Assembly: GCF_000725885.1 (NCBI RefSeq)
Contig: NZ_JODR01000059.1
Coordinates: forward strand, 1-6,244
Source of the DNA: Streptomyces albus subsp. albus
GTDB taxonomy: Bacteria > Actinomycetota > Actinomycetes > Streptomycetales > Streptomycetaceae
DNA: 6,244 bases
Reading direction: 5' to 3'
In this document: in pieces, positions 1 to 6,244 of the stretch
Layout: the number at the start of each line of letters is the position of its first letter
Position numbering within the stretch: the stretch's first letter is position 1
Made by a program: the position numbers and the translations under genes
The notes under the pieces: model-generated
Told to the model about the DNA's origin: nothing
The model's database searches: none
Seen by the model: the letters and a program-made list of their open reading frames with translations, nothing else

Positions 1-1
1 G

Positions 2-715
2 TCGGGGACGGTGTTGGTGACGGGTGGTACGGGTGCGTTGGGTGCGCGGGTGGCCCGGTGGGTGGTGGAGCGTGGTGCGGGGCGTGTGGTGCTGGCGAGT
101 CGGCGGGGGATGGCGGCCGAGGGGGCGGCGGAGCTGTGTGAGGAGTTGCGGGCGTTGGGTGCGGGGGTGGAGGTGGTGGCGTGTGACGTCGGTGTGCGCC
201 GTGAGGTGGAAGAGCTGCTCGCGCGTTGTGACGTTTCTGCGGTGGTGCATGTGGCTGGGGTGCTGGATGACGGTGTGGTCGGTGGTTTGACGGTTGACCG
301 GTTGGCTGGTGTGTGGGAGGCGAAGGCGGGTGCGGCCTGGCATCTGCATCATGCGCTGGGTGATCGTGAGCTGGATGCGTTCGTTGTGTTTTCTTCTGCG
401 GCTGGTGTGTGGGGTGGTGCGGGTCAGGGTTCGTATGCGGCGGCGAATGCTGCGTTGGATGCGTTGGTGGAGTATCGGCGTGCGCGGGGGCTGGTGGGTG
501 CGTCGGTGGCGTGGGGGCCGTGGGCCGAGAGCGGTATGGCGGCGGATGAGGCGGTGCGTTCCCGGCTCGGCCGTGGCGGTGTGCGACCGCTGGAGCCCAA
601 GGCCGCGGTGGGCATTCTTGGTTCTGCCTCGGGCTGCTTCGCCGTTGCGGACGTGGACTGGGAGCGTTTCGTACCGGGCGTGACCGCCGTCCGGGCCAGC
701 CGCCTGTGGGACGAG
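2..715 (+). other. Ketoreductase (KR) domain of the upstream module, N-terminally cut by the window
   Basis: This domain reduces the beta-keto group of the ACP-bound intermediate with NADPH. The Rossmann loop TGGTGALG is at the left edge. The catalytic set is complete: Lys 323-325 (in EAKAG), Ser 395-397 (in FSSAAG), Tyr 434-436 (in GSYAAAN) and Asn 446-448. It has an LDD triplet at 263-271, the usual mark of B-type KRs that give a D (3R) hydroxyl. It also has Trp at 410-412, eight residues before the Tyr, which is the usual mark of A-type KRs. Stereochemistry is therefore ambiguous from sequence; I lean to B because of LDD. The KR structural half, and any DH or ER, would lie upstream of the window. 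Confidence 0.93.
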
Positions 716-1921
716 GTGGCGCCGGGTGCTGGTGTGGTGGTCGAGCGTGCGGAGCCGGCCGGCGGTGGCGGGCTGCGGAAGCGACTGGCTGGTCTGTCGG
801 GTGCGGCCCGACGCTCGTCCCTGATGGACACGGTGCGTGGCCAGGTCGCGACCGTACTGGGCTTCGCGGACCCGACAGTGCTCAACCCGTCGACGGCGTT
901 CCGTGAACTCGGCGTCGACTCCCTGATGGCGGTGGAGCTGCGCAACGCCCTCGCCATGGTCTCCGGCCTCACCCTGCCCTCGACCGTCGTGTTCGACCAC
1001 CCGTCCATCGACGCGCTGACCGACCTGCTGCTGACCCGGTTGTTCGGCGCGGCGGAGGACACCGCCGCGGAAGCAGTGCGGACGAAGTCGCTCCCTGACG
1101 TGGACGACCCGGTGGTCGTGGTGGGCATGGGCTGCCGCTTCCCCGGCGGTGTCACCTCCCCCGAAGACCTGTGGGGCCTGCTGGCCGACGGCGTGGATGC
1201 CGTTGGCGCCTTCCCGGCCGACCGGGGCTGGGACCGCCTCGGCAACGTGAGCGAGACCGGTGCCTACGCCCGGGTGGGCGGTTTCGTCGAAGGTGCGGCG
1301 GACTTCGATGCCGGGCTGTTCGGGATCTCGCCGCGTGAGGCGCTGGCGATGGACCCGCAACAGCGACTGCTCCTCGAAGTCGCCTGGGAGTCCCTGGAGA
1401 ACGCCGGTGTCGCACCGCTGTCACTGCGCGGACAGCAGGTCGGGGTCTACGCGGGCACCAACGGCCAGGACTACCTCGCCCTCCTGGGCCTGGCCGGCGA
1501 ATCGGGTGACGGCTACGGCGGCACCGGTAATTCGGGCAGTGTGCTGTCCGGCCGTGTGTCATACGCGTTGGGGCTCGAGGGCCCGGCGGTGACCGTGGAT
1601 ACGGCTTGTTCGTCGTCGTTGGTGGCGATGCACATGGCGGCTCAGTCGTTGCGCGCCGGGGAGTGCGATCTGGCGTTGGCCGGTGGTGTGACGGTGATGT
1701 CGACGCCGGGTGCGTTCGTGGAGTTCGAGCGGCAGGGCGGGCGTCCGACGTGGACGTGGTGGAGGCGCACGGCACGGGTACGTCGCTGGGTGACCCGATC
1801 GAGGCGCAGGCCCTGTTGGCCACGTATGGCCAGGACCGGCCGGAGAACCGCCCGTTGTGGCTGGGCTCGGTCAAGTCGAACCTGGGGCACACGCAGGCCG
1901 CTGCCGGTGTCGCGGGCGTGA
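2..1921 (+). CDS. Modular type I polyketide synthase, 5' fragment (KR-ACP-KS N-terminal part), frameshifted at its 3' end
   Basis: This is part of a multimodular PKS that builds a polyketide chain on ACP-bound thioesters in the cytoplasm. The frame is already open at base 2 and encodes the middle of a KR, so the real start lies upstream; the GTG at 11 is only an internal Val codon. Domain order is KR (TGGTGALG cofactor loop at the left edge), ACP (GVDSL, Ser at 920-922) and KS (TACSSS, Cys at 1607-1609). Up to about 1741 the protein matches a normal KS. The last roughly 60 residues (Arg/Trp/Thr-rich) are out-of-frame nonsense ending at TGA 1919-1921. The true continuation lies in the frame beginning at 1741. 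The two pieces were surely one gene ancestrally. Confidence is high for the family and low for the C-terminus being a real product. Confidence 0.93.
   Translation, partial: SGTVLVTGGTGALGARVARWVVERGAGRVVLASRRGMAAEGAAELCEELRALGAGVEVVACDVGVRREVEELLARCDVSAVVHVAGVLDDGVVGGLTVDRLAGVWEAKAGAAWHLHHALGDRELDAFVVFSSAAGVWGGAGQGSYAAANAALDALVEYRRARGLVGASVAWGPWAESGMAADEAVRSRLGRGGVRPLEPKAAVGILGSASGCFAVADVDWERFVPGVTAVRASRLWDEVAPGAGVVVERAEPAGGGGLRKRLAGLSGAARRSSLMDTVRGQVATVLGFADPTVLNPSTAFRELGVDSLMAVELRNALAMVSGLTLPSTVVFDHPSIDALTDLLLTRLFGAAEDTAAEAVRTKSLPDVDDPVVVVGMGCRFPGGVTSPEDLWGLLADGVDAVGAFPADRGWDRLGNVSETGAYARVGGFVEGAADFDAGLFGISPREALAMDPQQRLLLEVAWESLENAGVAPLSLRGQQVGVYAGTNGQDYLALLGLAGESGDGYGGTGNSGSVLSGRVSYALGLEGPAVTVDTACSSSLVAMHMAAQSLRAGECDLALAGGVTVMSTPGAFVEFERQGGRPTWTWWRRTARVRRWVTRSRRRPCWPRMARTGRRTARCGWARSSRTWGTRRPLPVSRA
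812..1045 (+). other. Acyl carrier protein (ACP) domain of the upstream module
   Basis: This domain carries the growing chain on a 4'-phosphopantetheine arm. The attachment motif LGVDSL has its Ser at 920-922. It is flanked by the expected helices: VATVLGF before, and AVELRNAL and VFDHPS after. It is about 75-80 residues long, normal for the family. It follows the KR after a Gly/Ala/Arg-rich linker and is joined to the next KS by a short linker (about 1046-1102), so it passes its chain to the KS that begins at 1103 in the same polypeptide. Confidence 0.95.
1322..1398 (+). repeat. KS intragenic repeat, copy 1 (pairs with 5644-5720)
   Basis: This stretch encodes GISPREALAMDPQQRLLLEV and the next few residues. 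It is near-identical at base level to 5644-5720: by eye 72 of 77 positions match, and all five differences are at third codon positions. This is a conserved KS segment duplicated between modules, not a mobile element. Confidence 0.8.
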
Positions 1922-4900
1922 TGAAGATGATTCTTGCGATGCGGCACGGGCGTTTGCCGAAGACGCTGCATGTCGATACGCCGTCGTCGCACGTGGACTG
2001 GTCGGCAGGTGCGGTGGAGCTGCTGACCCAGCCGCGTGAATGGCCGCGCGACGAGCGGCCGAGGCGGGCCGGGGTGTCGTCCTTCGGTGTGAGCGGCACC
2101 AACGCGCACATCATCCTGGAAGAGGCACCGTCCGCACCGGAAGAGGAGGCTGCGGCGGAATCCTCGGTTCGCCTACCGGTGGTGCCGTGGGTGGTCTCGG
2201 CGAAGACGGTGCCGAGTGTGGCGGCGCAGGCCGGCCGGTTGCTGTCCGCGGGGCTTGATGTGGGTGCGGTGGATGTGGGGTTGTCGTTGGCGACCACGCG
2301 TTCTGGTCTTGAGCACCGGGCCGTTGTGCTGGGCGGGGACGTGGAGGAGCTGCGGACGCGTCTTGCTGCTCTGGCGGCCGGAGAGGCCACGCCGGACACC
2401 GTGACCAGCATGGCTCGCTCCGGTCTGACGGGGTTCGTGTTTGCCGGTCAGGGTGGTCAGCGTCTCGGTATGGGCGGGGAGTTGGCGGATGCCTTCCCGG
2501 TGTTCGCTGATGCGTTGGATGAGGTGTGTGCGCACTTCGACGGGTTGTTGGACCGTCCGCTGCGGGACGTGATGTTCGCGGAAGCCGATGAGGATACGGA
2601 GGCGTTGGGGCAGACCGGGTGGGCCCAGCCTGCGTTGTTCGCGGTCGAGGTGGCGTTGTTCCGGCTGCTGGAGTCGTGGGGCGTCAAGCCCGATTACCTG
2701 GTCGGCCATTCCGTGGGTGAGTTGGCGGCTGCGCATGTGTCGGGTGTGCTGTCGCTGGCGGACGCGTGCAAGCTGGTCGCTGCTCGTGCTCGGTTGATGC
2801 AGGCGTTGCCCGGGGGCGGGGCGATGTGGGCGGTGCGGGCCACTGTCGATGAGGTCACTCCGCTGTTGGTGGAGGGTGTGTCGGTGGCGGCGGTGAACGC
2901 GCCGGGTCAGGTGGTGCTCTCCGGCACTCGCGATGCCGTCGGAACGGTGGCGGCTGCCTTGCCCGACCATCAGGGTCGTTGGCTGGAGGTCAGTCACGCT
3001 TTCCACTCGGCATTGATGGACCCGATGCTGGCGGCCTTCGAGGAAGCCGCGGCTGGAGTGTCGTACGGGCGCCCCTCGGTGCCGATCGTCTCGACGCTGA
3101 CCGGCGAGCCGGTCGAGGAGTTCTCCGCGTCGTACTGGACGGACCAGGTGCGCGGCACCGTGCGTTTCGCCGACGCGATCACCCGTCTCAAGGCCCTGGG
3201 CGTGGCCCGTTTCGTGGAGCTGGGTCCGGACGCCACCCTCATGGCCGCCGTCGAGGAGACGTGCGGCGACGACGTGCTCGCCGTCCCCGTGCTGCACCGC
3301 AAACGACCCGAAGCCACCACCGCCGTCACCGCCCTCGCACACCTGTGGGCGGCCGGCGCCGAGGCCGACTGGGCGGCGTTCTTCGCGCCGACCGGCGCCC
3401 GGACCGTCGAGCTGCCCACCTACGTCTTCCAGCACGAACGCTACTGGCCGAGCCTGCCGGGCCGGGGCCGGACCACCGCTACCCCGGACGCGACCGGCGT
3501 CGACGGAACGTTCTGGGACATGGTCGGGCACGGTGACGTCGAGACGTTCACGAATGCCCTCGGGGTGGCGGCCGACGCCGCTGTCCGGGACGTCATGGCC
3601 GCGCTCGACACCTGGCAGCGCCGCCACCGCCGGCTCGCCGGCCTCGACCGGCTGTGCTACCGGGTCGGCTGGACGCCGATCGGGCCGGTGCGGGACGTCG
3701 ACGTGTCGGGCGGCTGGCTGATCGTCGAGCCCGCGGACGCCGACGACCCCTGGGCGGCGGCGCTCGCCGACGAACTGGCGACGCGCGGCGCACAGGTGAC
3801 CCGGCTGCGGCTGGACGTCGCGGACCTGGACCGGGCGATCCTGGCCGGTCGGCTCGCCGAGTTCGCGGACTGCGGCACGGTGGTGTCGTTCCTCGGTCAG
3901 GACGAGCGCGAGCACGCCGATCACCCGGGCCTGTCGTTCGGCCTGACCGCCACCGCCACGCTCGTCCAGGCCCTGGGCGACGCCGGGGCGCGCAACCGGG
4001 TGTGGACGGTCACGTCGGGTGCGGTCTCCACCGGTTCCGGTGACGAACTGGCGCAGCCCGCGCGTGCCGCCGTGTGGGGCCTGGGCCGGGTCGTCGCGCT
4101 GGAGGAACCGGAGCGGTGGGGCGGACTCGTCGACGTGCCGGCCCAACCCGCGCGGGGTGCAGCCGCCAGGCTGGTGGAGGCGCTGGCCTCGACCGCGGTG
4201 GGTGAGGACCAACTGGCCCTGCGCGGTGGGGCCGTGCTCGGACGTCGACTGGTCCCCGCACCCTTTGAGCCCACGGCGGTGCCGTGGACCCCGTCCGGCA
4301 CCGTCCTGATCACCGGCGGCACCGGTGCCCTGGGCGGGCGGACCGCCCGCTGGGCTGTGCAGCGGGGTGCGCGGCACATCGCTCTCGTCAGCCGCCGCGG
4401 TGCCGACGCACCGGGCGCCGCCGCACTGCGCGACGAGCTTGAGGAACTGGGCGCCACGGTCACCTTCGCCGCCTGCGACCTGGCCGACCGTGCCGCGCTC
4501 GCCGCGGCCCTCGCACAGGTGGAGTCCGAGGGGCCGGGGATCCGGTCCGTCTTCCACGCTGCGGGCCGGACGCAGGCCGTGTCCCTGCGTGACTCGGGCG
4601 TCGGCGACCACGCGGCCATGATGGGGGCGAAGGCCGCCAGCGCGGCCAACCTCGAAGCGCTGCTGGGCGAGCGTGACCTGGAAGCGTTTGTGCTCTACTC
4701 CTCCGTCGCCGCCACCTGGGGCAGCGGCATGCAGGGCGGATACGCCGCCGCCAACTCCTACCTCGACGCTCTCGCGGCTCGTCGCCGCGCCCGGGGCAAG
4801 GCAGCGACCTCGCTCGCCTGGGGCCCGTGGGCCGGTGGTGGCATGGCCGCCGCCGAGGGCGCCGAGGACGAGCTGCGCCGGCATGGTCTGCCGACCCTGT

Positions 4901-6244
4901 CGCCGGACGACGCGATGGCAGCGCTGGAGGCGGCCGTGTCCGGCGGGGAGCCCTGCATCTCAGTCGTGGATGTCGACTGGGAGCGGTTCGTCCCGACCTT
5001 CACGGTGCGGCGCGCCAGCGCGTTGTTCGCCGAGATCGACGACGCCCCGCAGGACACCGGCACACCGCAGAGCACCGACGAGCGGCCGGGAGCCGCAGGG
5101 GCTCTGCGGGAGCTGCTGGACGGGCTGGACGAGCGGGACCGGCGCCGCCGGGTCCTCGAACTCGTCCGCAGCGAGGCCGCTGCGGTCCTCGGCCACGCCG
5201 GCACCGGGACGATCGAACCGGGGCGTGCCTTCCGCGACCTCGGGTTCGACTCGCTCACCGCCGTCGAGTTCCGCGACCGGCTCAGGACGGCGACGGGCCT
5301 GTCCCTGGCCGCCACCCTAATTTTCGACCATCCGACCCCGGCGGCACTCACCGACCACCTCGTGGACCGGGTGACGGGCACCGGGCAGATGCCGGAACTC
5401 CTCGAACCGGCCCGTGCGTCCCTCGACGAGCCCGTCGCTATCGTGTCGATGGCCTGCCGCTTCCCCGGCGGGGCCAGCGACCCGGAGAGCCTGTGGCGGC
5501 TGCTGTCCGAGTCGGGCGACGCCATCACCGGGTTCCCCACCGACCGGGGCTGGGAGCCGGACGCCCTCGACGCCGCCGGCTCGTCCTTCGCCCGTCAGGG
5601 CGGCTTCCTCGCCGACGCCGCGGACTTCGACGCCGGGTTCTTCGGCATCTCGCCGCGTGAGGCACTGGCGATGGACCCGCAGCAGCGGCTGCTGCTCGAA
5701 GTCGCCTGGGAGTCCCTGGAACGCGCGGGCATCACCCCGACGAAGCTCAAAGGCGATCGCGTCGGCGTCTTCGTCGGCGCCGGCAGCTCCGGCTACCTCA
5801 GCAACGCGCACAACGTCCCGGAAGGCGTCGGCGGCCATCTGATCACCGGCAACTCGGGCAGCGTGCTGTCGGGCCGGATCTCCTACGCGATGGGGTTCGA
5901 GGGCCCGGCGGTCACGGTCGACACCGCCTGCTCGTCCTCGCTGGTGGCGCTGCACCTCGCCGTGCAGGCGCTGCGCTCGGGGGAGTGCTCCCTGGCGCTG
6001 GCCGGCGGTGTCACGATCATCGCCAGCCCGGACGCGTTCATCGACTTCGCACAGCAGGGCGGGCTGGCCACCGACGGCCGGTGCAAGGCGTTCTCCGACG
6101 ACGCCGACGGCACCGGCTGGAGCGAAGGCATCGGTCTGCTGCTGGTGGAGCGGTTGTCGGACGCCCGGCGGAACGGCCATCGGGTGTTGGCGGTGGTGCG
6201 TGGCAGTGCGGTGAATCAGGATGGTGCGTCGAACGGGTTGACGG
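1741..6244 (+). CDS. Modular type I polyketide synthase, 3' continuation (KS C-terminal part-AT-KR-ACP-KS), partial at both ends
   Basis: I translated this frame by hand and found no stop from 1531 to the end of the window. Meaningful homology starts at 1741 with SDVDVVEAHGTGTS, the second half of a KS. Next come KSNLGH, the KS end (NAHIILEE, about 2101-2124), an AT (GHSVG, SHAFH), a dimerisation element, a full KR (structural plus catalytic halves), an ACP (GFDSL) and a second KS with TACSSS. The KS runs off the right edge after NQDGASNGLT. It is the same polypeptide as the upstream fragment, displaced by a frameshifting deletion. There is no native start: the first in-frame ATG is at 1921, overlapping the upstream stop, and GTG codons occur earlier (1663, 1750). 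There is no DH, ER, methyltransferase or thioesterase. The uninterrupted ACP-to-KS transition (5392-5424) shows that the protein carries at least one more module. The pathway is not identified. Confidence 0.93.
1919..1923 (+). other. Stop-start overlap TGATG linking the two PKS fragments
   Basis: The TGA that ends the frameshifted upstream frame (1919-1921) overlaps by one base the first in-frame ATG (1921-1923) of the downstream frame. This TGATG arrangement is typical of translational coupling and could in principle let ribosomes restart in the correct frame. I see no purine-rich Shine-Dalgarno sequence just upstream. The ATG encodes an internal KS methionine of the conserved GVMKMI segment, so the overlap is probably fortuitous. 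Confidence 0.3.
2434..3330 (+). other. Acyltransferase (AT) domain, predicted malonyl-CoA specific
   Basis: This domain loads the extender unit onto the module's ACP. It begins with FVFAGQGGQRLGMG and has the nucleophile motif GHSVGE with Ser at 2710-2712. The specificity motif is HAFH (2995-3006), the established signature for malonyl-CoA; methylmalonyl-specific ATs usually have YASH. The residue after the active Ser is Val rather than the Gln common in methylmalonyl ATs, which agrees. The usual ARARLMQ segment is present. A KS-AT linker (2131-2433) precedes it. The post-AT linker ends with YVFQHERYW (3421-3447), as in typical modules. The predicted unit has no alpha-methyl branch. Confidence 0.95.
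3505..3642 (+). other. Dimerisation element (DE) between AT and KR
   Basis: This helical segment of about 45 residues starts with TFWDMVGHGDVETF and ends in a basic run (WQRRHRRL). It matches the dimerisation elements known from PKS modules that have a KR but no DH. In those modules it sits just before the KR structural subdomain and helps hold the two PKS chains together. Its position right after the post-AT linker agrees with this, and it supports reading the module as AT-DE-KR rather than one that has lost a DH. Confidence 0.7.
3643..5037 (+). other. Ketoreductase (KR) domain, A-type, complete
   Basis: The structural half starts around LCYRVGWTPIG (from 3652) and runs to about 4290. The catalytic half opens with GTVLITGGTGALGG (from 4297). 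The active residues are all present: Lys 4630-4632, Ser 4702-4704 (LYSSVA), Tyr 4741-4743 (GGYAAAN) and Asn 4753-4755. Trp is present eight residues before the Tyr (4717-4719). The position matching LDD in the upstream KR reads TQA (4570-4578). This is the A-type pattern, expected to give an L (3S) hydroxyl. Gln rather than His three residues before the Tyr fits subtype A1. The module has no DH or ER, so the beta-hydroxyl should be retained. Confidence 0.94.
5149..5391 (+). other. Acyl carrier protein (ACP) domain of the central module
   Basis: The phosphopantetheine attachment motif is LGFDSL with Ser at 5251-5253. It is followed by TAVEFRDRL and LIFDHPTP, the usual second- and third-helix regions. 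The domain has normal length and sits after an acidic/basic linker following the KR. The CTA-ATT pair at 5320-5325 within the LIFDHP segment is an unusually AT-rich codon choice for this gene but does not change the reading. A linker of about 10 residues leads directly into the next KS. Confidence 0.95.
5425..6244 (+). other. Ketosynthase (KS) domain of the third module, intact but truncated by the window end
   Basis: The domain starts at DEPVAIVSMACRFPGG and shows FGISPREALAMDPQQR and TACSSS with the nucleophilic Cys at 5929-5931. It then has GGVTIIAS, QQGGLATDGRCKAF and DADGTGW, and ends the window at NQDGASNGLT. The two catalytic His motifs would follow beyond the right edge. Unlike the first KS it is undamaged across the segment after the Cys, so it serves as an in-window template showing what the first KS has lost. 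It would accept the product of the central module. Confidence 0.95.
5644..5720 (+). repeat. KS intragenic repeat, copy 2 (pairs with 1322-1398)
   Basis: This is the second copy of the same KS segment, with 72 of 77 bases matching copy 1 by eye and only silent differences. Such direct repeats within one gene are substrates for recombination between modules and also a known source of short-read assembly errors. Confidence 0.8.

Larger units (their letters stand above)
1103..2130 (+). pseudogene. Ketosynthase (KS) domain disrupted by an internal deletion and frameshift near 1741
   Basis: A working KS accepts the chain on its Cys and condenses it with the malonyl extender. The N-terminal half is normal: DDPVVVVGMGCRFPGG, then FGISPREALAMDPQQR, then TACSSS with Cys at 1607-1609. 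After GGVTVMS and the Gly-Gly at 1736-1741 the sequence jumps to SDVDVVEAHGTGTS in another frame. The missing block holds the GRCKAF, DGTGW and VNQDG motifs seen intact in the second KS (6064-6244), plus roughly 20 further family-conserved residues. The two catalytic His (EAHGTGT at 1768-1770, KSNLGH at 1888-1890) survive only in the displaced frame. Even with a frame correction the fold would lack about 80 core residues, so this KS cannot function as written. It is either a true lesion or an assembly error. Confidence 0.9.

Noticed and set aside
11..13. GTG at 11 as the start of the PKS gene
   Set aside because: The frame is open to the left edge and the GTG encodes a Val in the first strand of the KR Rossmann fold. 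The gene must begin upstream.
1700..1770. Programmed ribosomal frameshifting joining the two PKS frames
   Set aside because: There is no slippery run at the junction. A shift alone would not restore the roughly 80 missing KS residues, so a deletion is the only adequate explanation.
1742..1921. C-terminal tail of the first frame as a genuine novel extension
   Set aside because: The Trp/Arg/Thr-rich tail is what the EAHGTGT to KSNLGH region looks like when read in the wrong frame, so it is a frameshift product.
1152..2411. A 419-codon open frame on the minus strand across the KS break
   Set aside because: The translation is low-complexity Ser/Thr/Arg/Pro with no motifs. The sense strand explains the same bases as KS and KS-AT linker.
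3448..4290. A degenerate or cryptic dehydratase between AT and KR
   Set aside because: The space is filled by a dimerisation element and the KR structural half (LCYRVGW onward). I see no HxxxGxxxxP-type DH motif.
2173..4884. A 903-codon open frame on the minus strand
   Set aside because: It lies fully antisense to the AT, KR and ACP coding region. Its protein is rich in Arg, Gly, Pro and His with no recognisable domain. Long antisense open frames are expected in high-GC genes with biased third positions.
1..6244. TTA codons as a sign of bldA-dependent regulation
   Set aside because: I found no in-frame TTA in either coding frame. The TTA in GATTAC near 2691-2696 is out of frame.

Overview
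The window lies entirely inside a modular type I polyketide synthase (PKS) gene on the + strand. GC content is very high, with strong G/C bias at third codon positions, and no TTA codon is seen in the coding frames. This points to an actinomycete, most likely Streptomyces or a close relative. I do not recognise the specific pathway or product. The gene enters at the left edge and is still open at the right edge, so neither the true start nor the true stop is present. I see no promoter, terminator, RNA gene, mobile element or CRISPR array, and there is no intergenic stretch.

Layout: (1) 2-715, ketoreductase (KR) of an upstream module; (2) 812-1045, its acyl carrier protein (ACP); (3) 1103-2130, ketosynthase (KS) of the next module, broken in the middle; (4) 2434-3330, malonyl-type acyltransferase (AT); (5) 3505-3642, dimerisation element; (6) 3643-5037, A-type KR; (7) 5149-5391, ACP; (8) 5425-6244, start of the KS of a third module, cut by the window edge. 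The complete central module is therefore KS(broken)-AT-KR-ACP. If its KS worked, it would add one malonyl-derived two-carbon unit and leave a beta-hydroxyl. It has no dehydratase, enoylreductase or methyltransferase.

The main observation is at about position 1741. The first reading frame (2-1921) follows the KS normally through the active-site Cys and the Gly-Gly that follows. It then jumps, with a frame change, to the region just before the EAHGTGT motif. About 80 conserved KS residues (roughly 240-245 nt, of the form 3n+1) are missing. The rest of the KS and everything downstream continue in another frame, which is open without a stop from 1531 to the end of the window. As written, this KS is dead and the PKS is split. 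The cause is either a real inactivating deletion or, at least as likely, an assembly or sequencing error in a highly repeated part of the PKS.

Codon use is also mosaic. TTG-leucine-rich, G/T-rich blocks (about 2-535, 1561-3012 and 6157-end) alternate with C-rich blocks (about 540-1560 and 3060-6150). The switches fall in conserved KS, AT and KR segments, as expected from recombination or gene conversion between PKS modules.
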